Part shown: positions 63,608 through 64,000 of the stretch, in pieces
Position numbering within the stretch: the first letter of the stretch is position 1
How the letters are laid out: the number at the start of each line of letters is the position of its first letter
NCBI GenBank assembly: GCA_021847245.1
Contig: JAJZUC010000006.1
Span: 1-64,000 of the forward strand
Source: Deltaproteobacteria bacterium
GTDB taxonomy: Bacteria; Desulfobacterota; Desulfuromonadia; Geobacterales; Geobacteraceae
Direction: 5' to 3'
DNA length: 64,000 bases
Made by a program: the position numbers and the translations under genes
Notes under the pieces: model-generated
What the model was told of the DNA's origin: nothing
Seen by the model: only the letters and a program-made list of their open reading frames with translations
Database searches by the model: none

Positions 63608-64000
63608 ATGAAACATTTTTTCAAGCGCAAAAACATCGGCGATATTCTTATGGAGCGGGGAGACCTTAATCCTGAGAACATTCCCTTTGTCGTCGAGAAA
63701 CTTAAGACTACCCATAAGCGTTTCGGGGAGATCTGCGTTGAAGAAGGGTTTGTCTCCGAGGAGGCGCTGGCCCGTGCGCTTTCCGAGCAGTTCGGCATCG
63801 AATTTGTGGATGCCCGGGGGGTGCGGTTCAATGAAGCGATCATGGGAAAACTCCCCTCCGATGCGGTGTACCGCTATCGTTTCGTCCCACTGGAAGAGCA
63901 GGGGAACAGCCTCGTCATCCTGATTGCCGACCCAACTGACGTTATCAAGCTCGATGAGCTGGAACTGCTGCTTGACAGGCCTCTCATCATCAAGTTGGCC
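63608..64000 (+). CDS. gspE: Type II secretion ATPase GspE/PilB, N-terminal part, truncated by window end
   Basis: IGDILMERGDLNPENIPFVVEKLKTTHKRFGEICVEEGFVSEEALARALSEQFGIEFVD (MshEN/T2SSE_N). Confidence 0.85.
   Translation, partial: MKHFFKRKNIGDILMERGDLNPENIPFVVEKLKTTHKRFGEICVEEGFVSEEALARALSEQFGIEFVDARGVRFNEAIMGKLPSDAVYRYRFVPLEEQGNSLVILIADPTDVIKLDELELLLDRPLIIKLA

Overview
This 64 kb window is a GC-rich bacterial chromosome segment. Gene content and order look like Geobacter or a close relative (Desulfuromonadales); that assignment is inferred from memory, not from a search. Main blocks: the end of a flavin/Fe-S electron-transfer gene, then RHH and radical SAM genes (1-1677); a KimA-like K+ permease and kdpABCDE on the minus strand (1701-11990); mscS, a methyltransferase, cfa, a DegP-type protease and a YfdX-like protein (12472-18992); yacG and gltX; a TolC-family protein with SPOR-like C-terminal repeats (21165-23408); two Pro-rich monoheme cytochromes c (23513-24628) behind three tandem GEMM-I riboswitches (24760-25150); recC-recB-recD (25488-34074); tRNA(CAU), tilS, ftsH, folP, cdaA, cdaR-like, glmM, pdxJ, acpS, nnr, CBS protein, tsaE, lysC, cimA (34152-47718); nrnA-like DHH protein, rph, rdgB, a four-tRNA cluster, tig-clpP-clpX-lon, and tRNA-Asp-Val-Asp (48720-57680); a DPM1-like glycosyltransferase, an NHL lipoprotein, three multiheme cytochromes and type II secretion gspF/gspE (57911-64000). 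The strongest non-coding signals are (i) three consecutive GEMM-I aptamers with terminators on the minus strand, all carrying an apparent A at the c-di-GMP/cGAMP discriminating position, behind a clean sigma70-type promoter, and (ii) a ydaO-type c-di-AMP riboswitch plus terminator ahead of the KimA-like permease, with cdaA-cdaR-glmM about 35 kb away. No CRISPR array, rRNA, intact prophage or transposase was seen.
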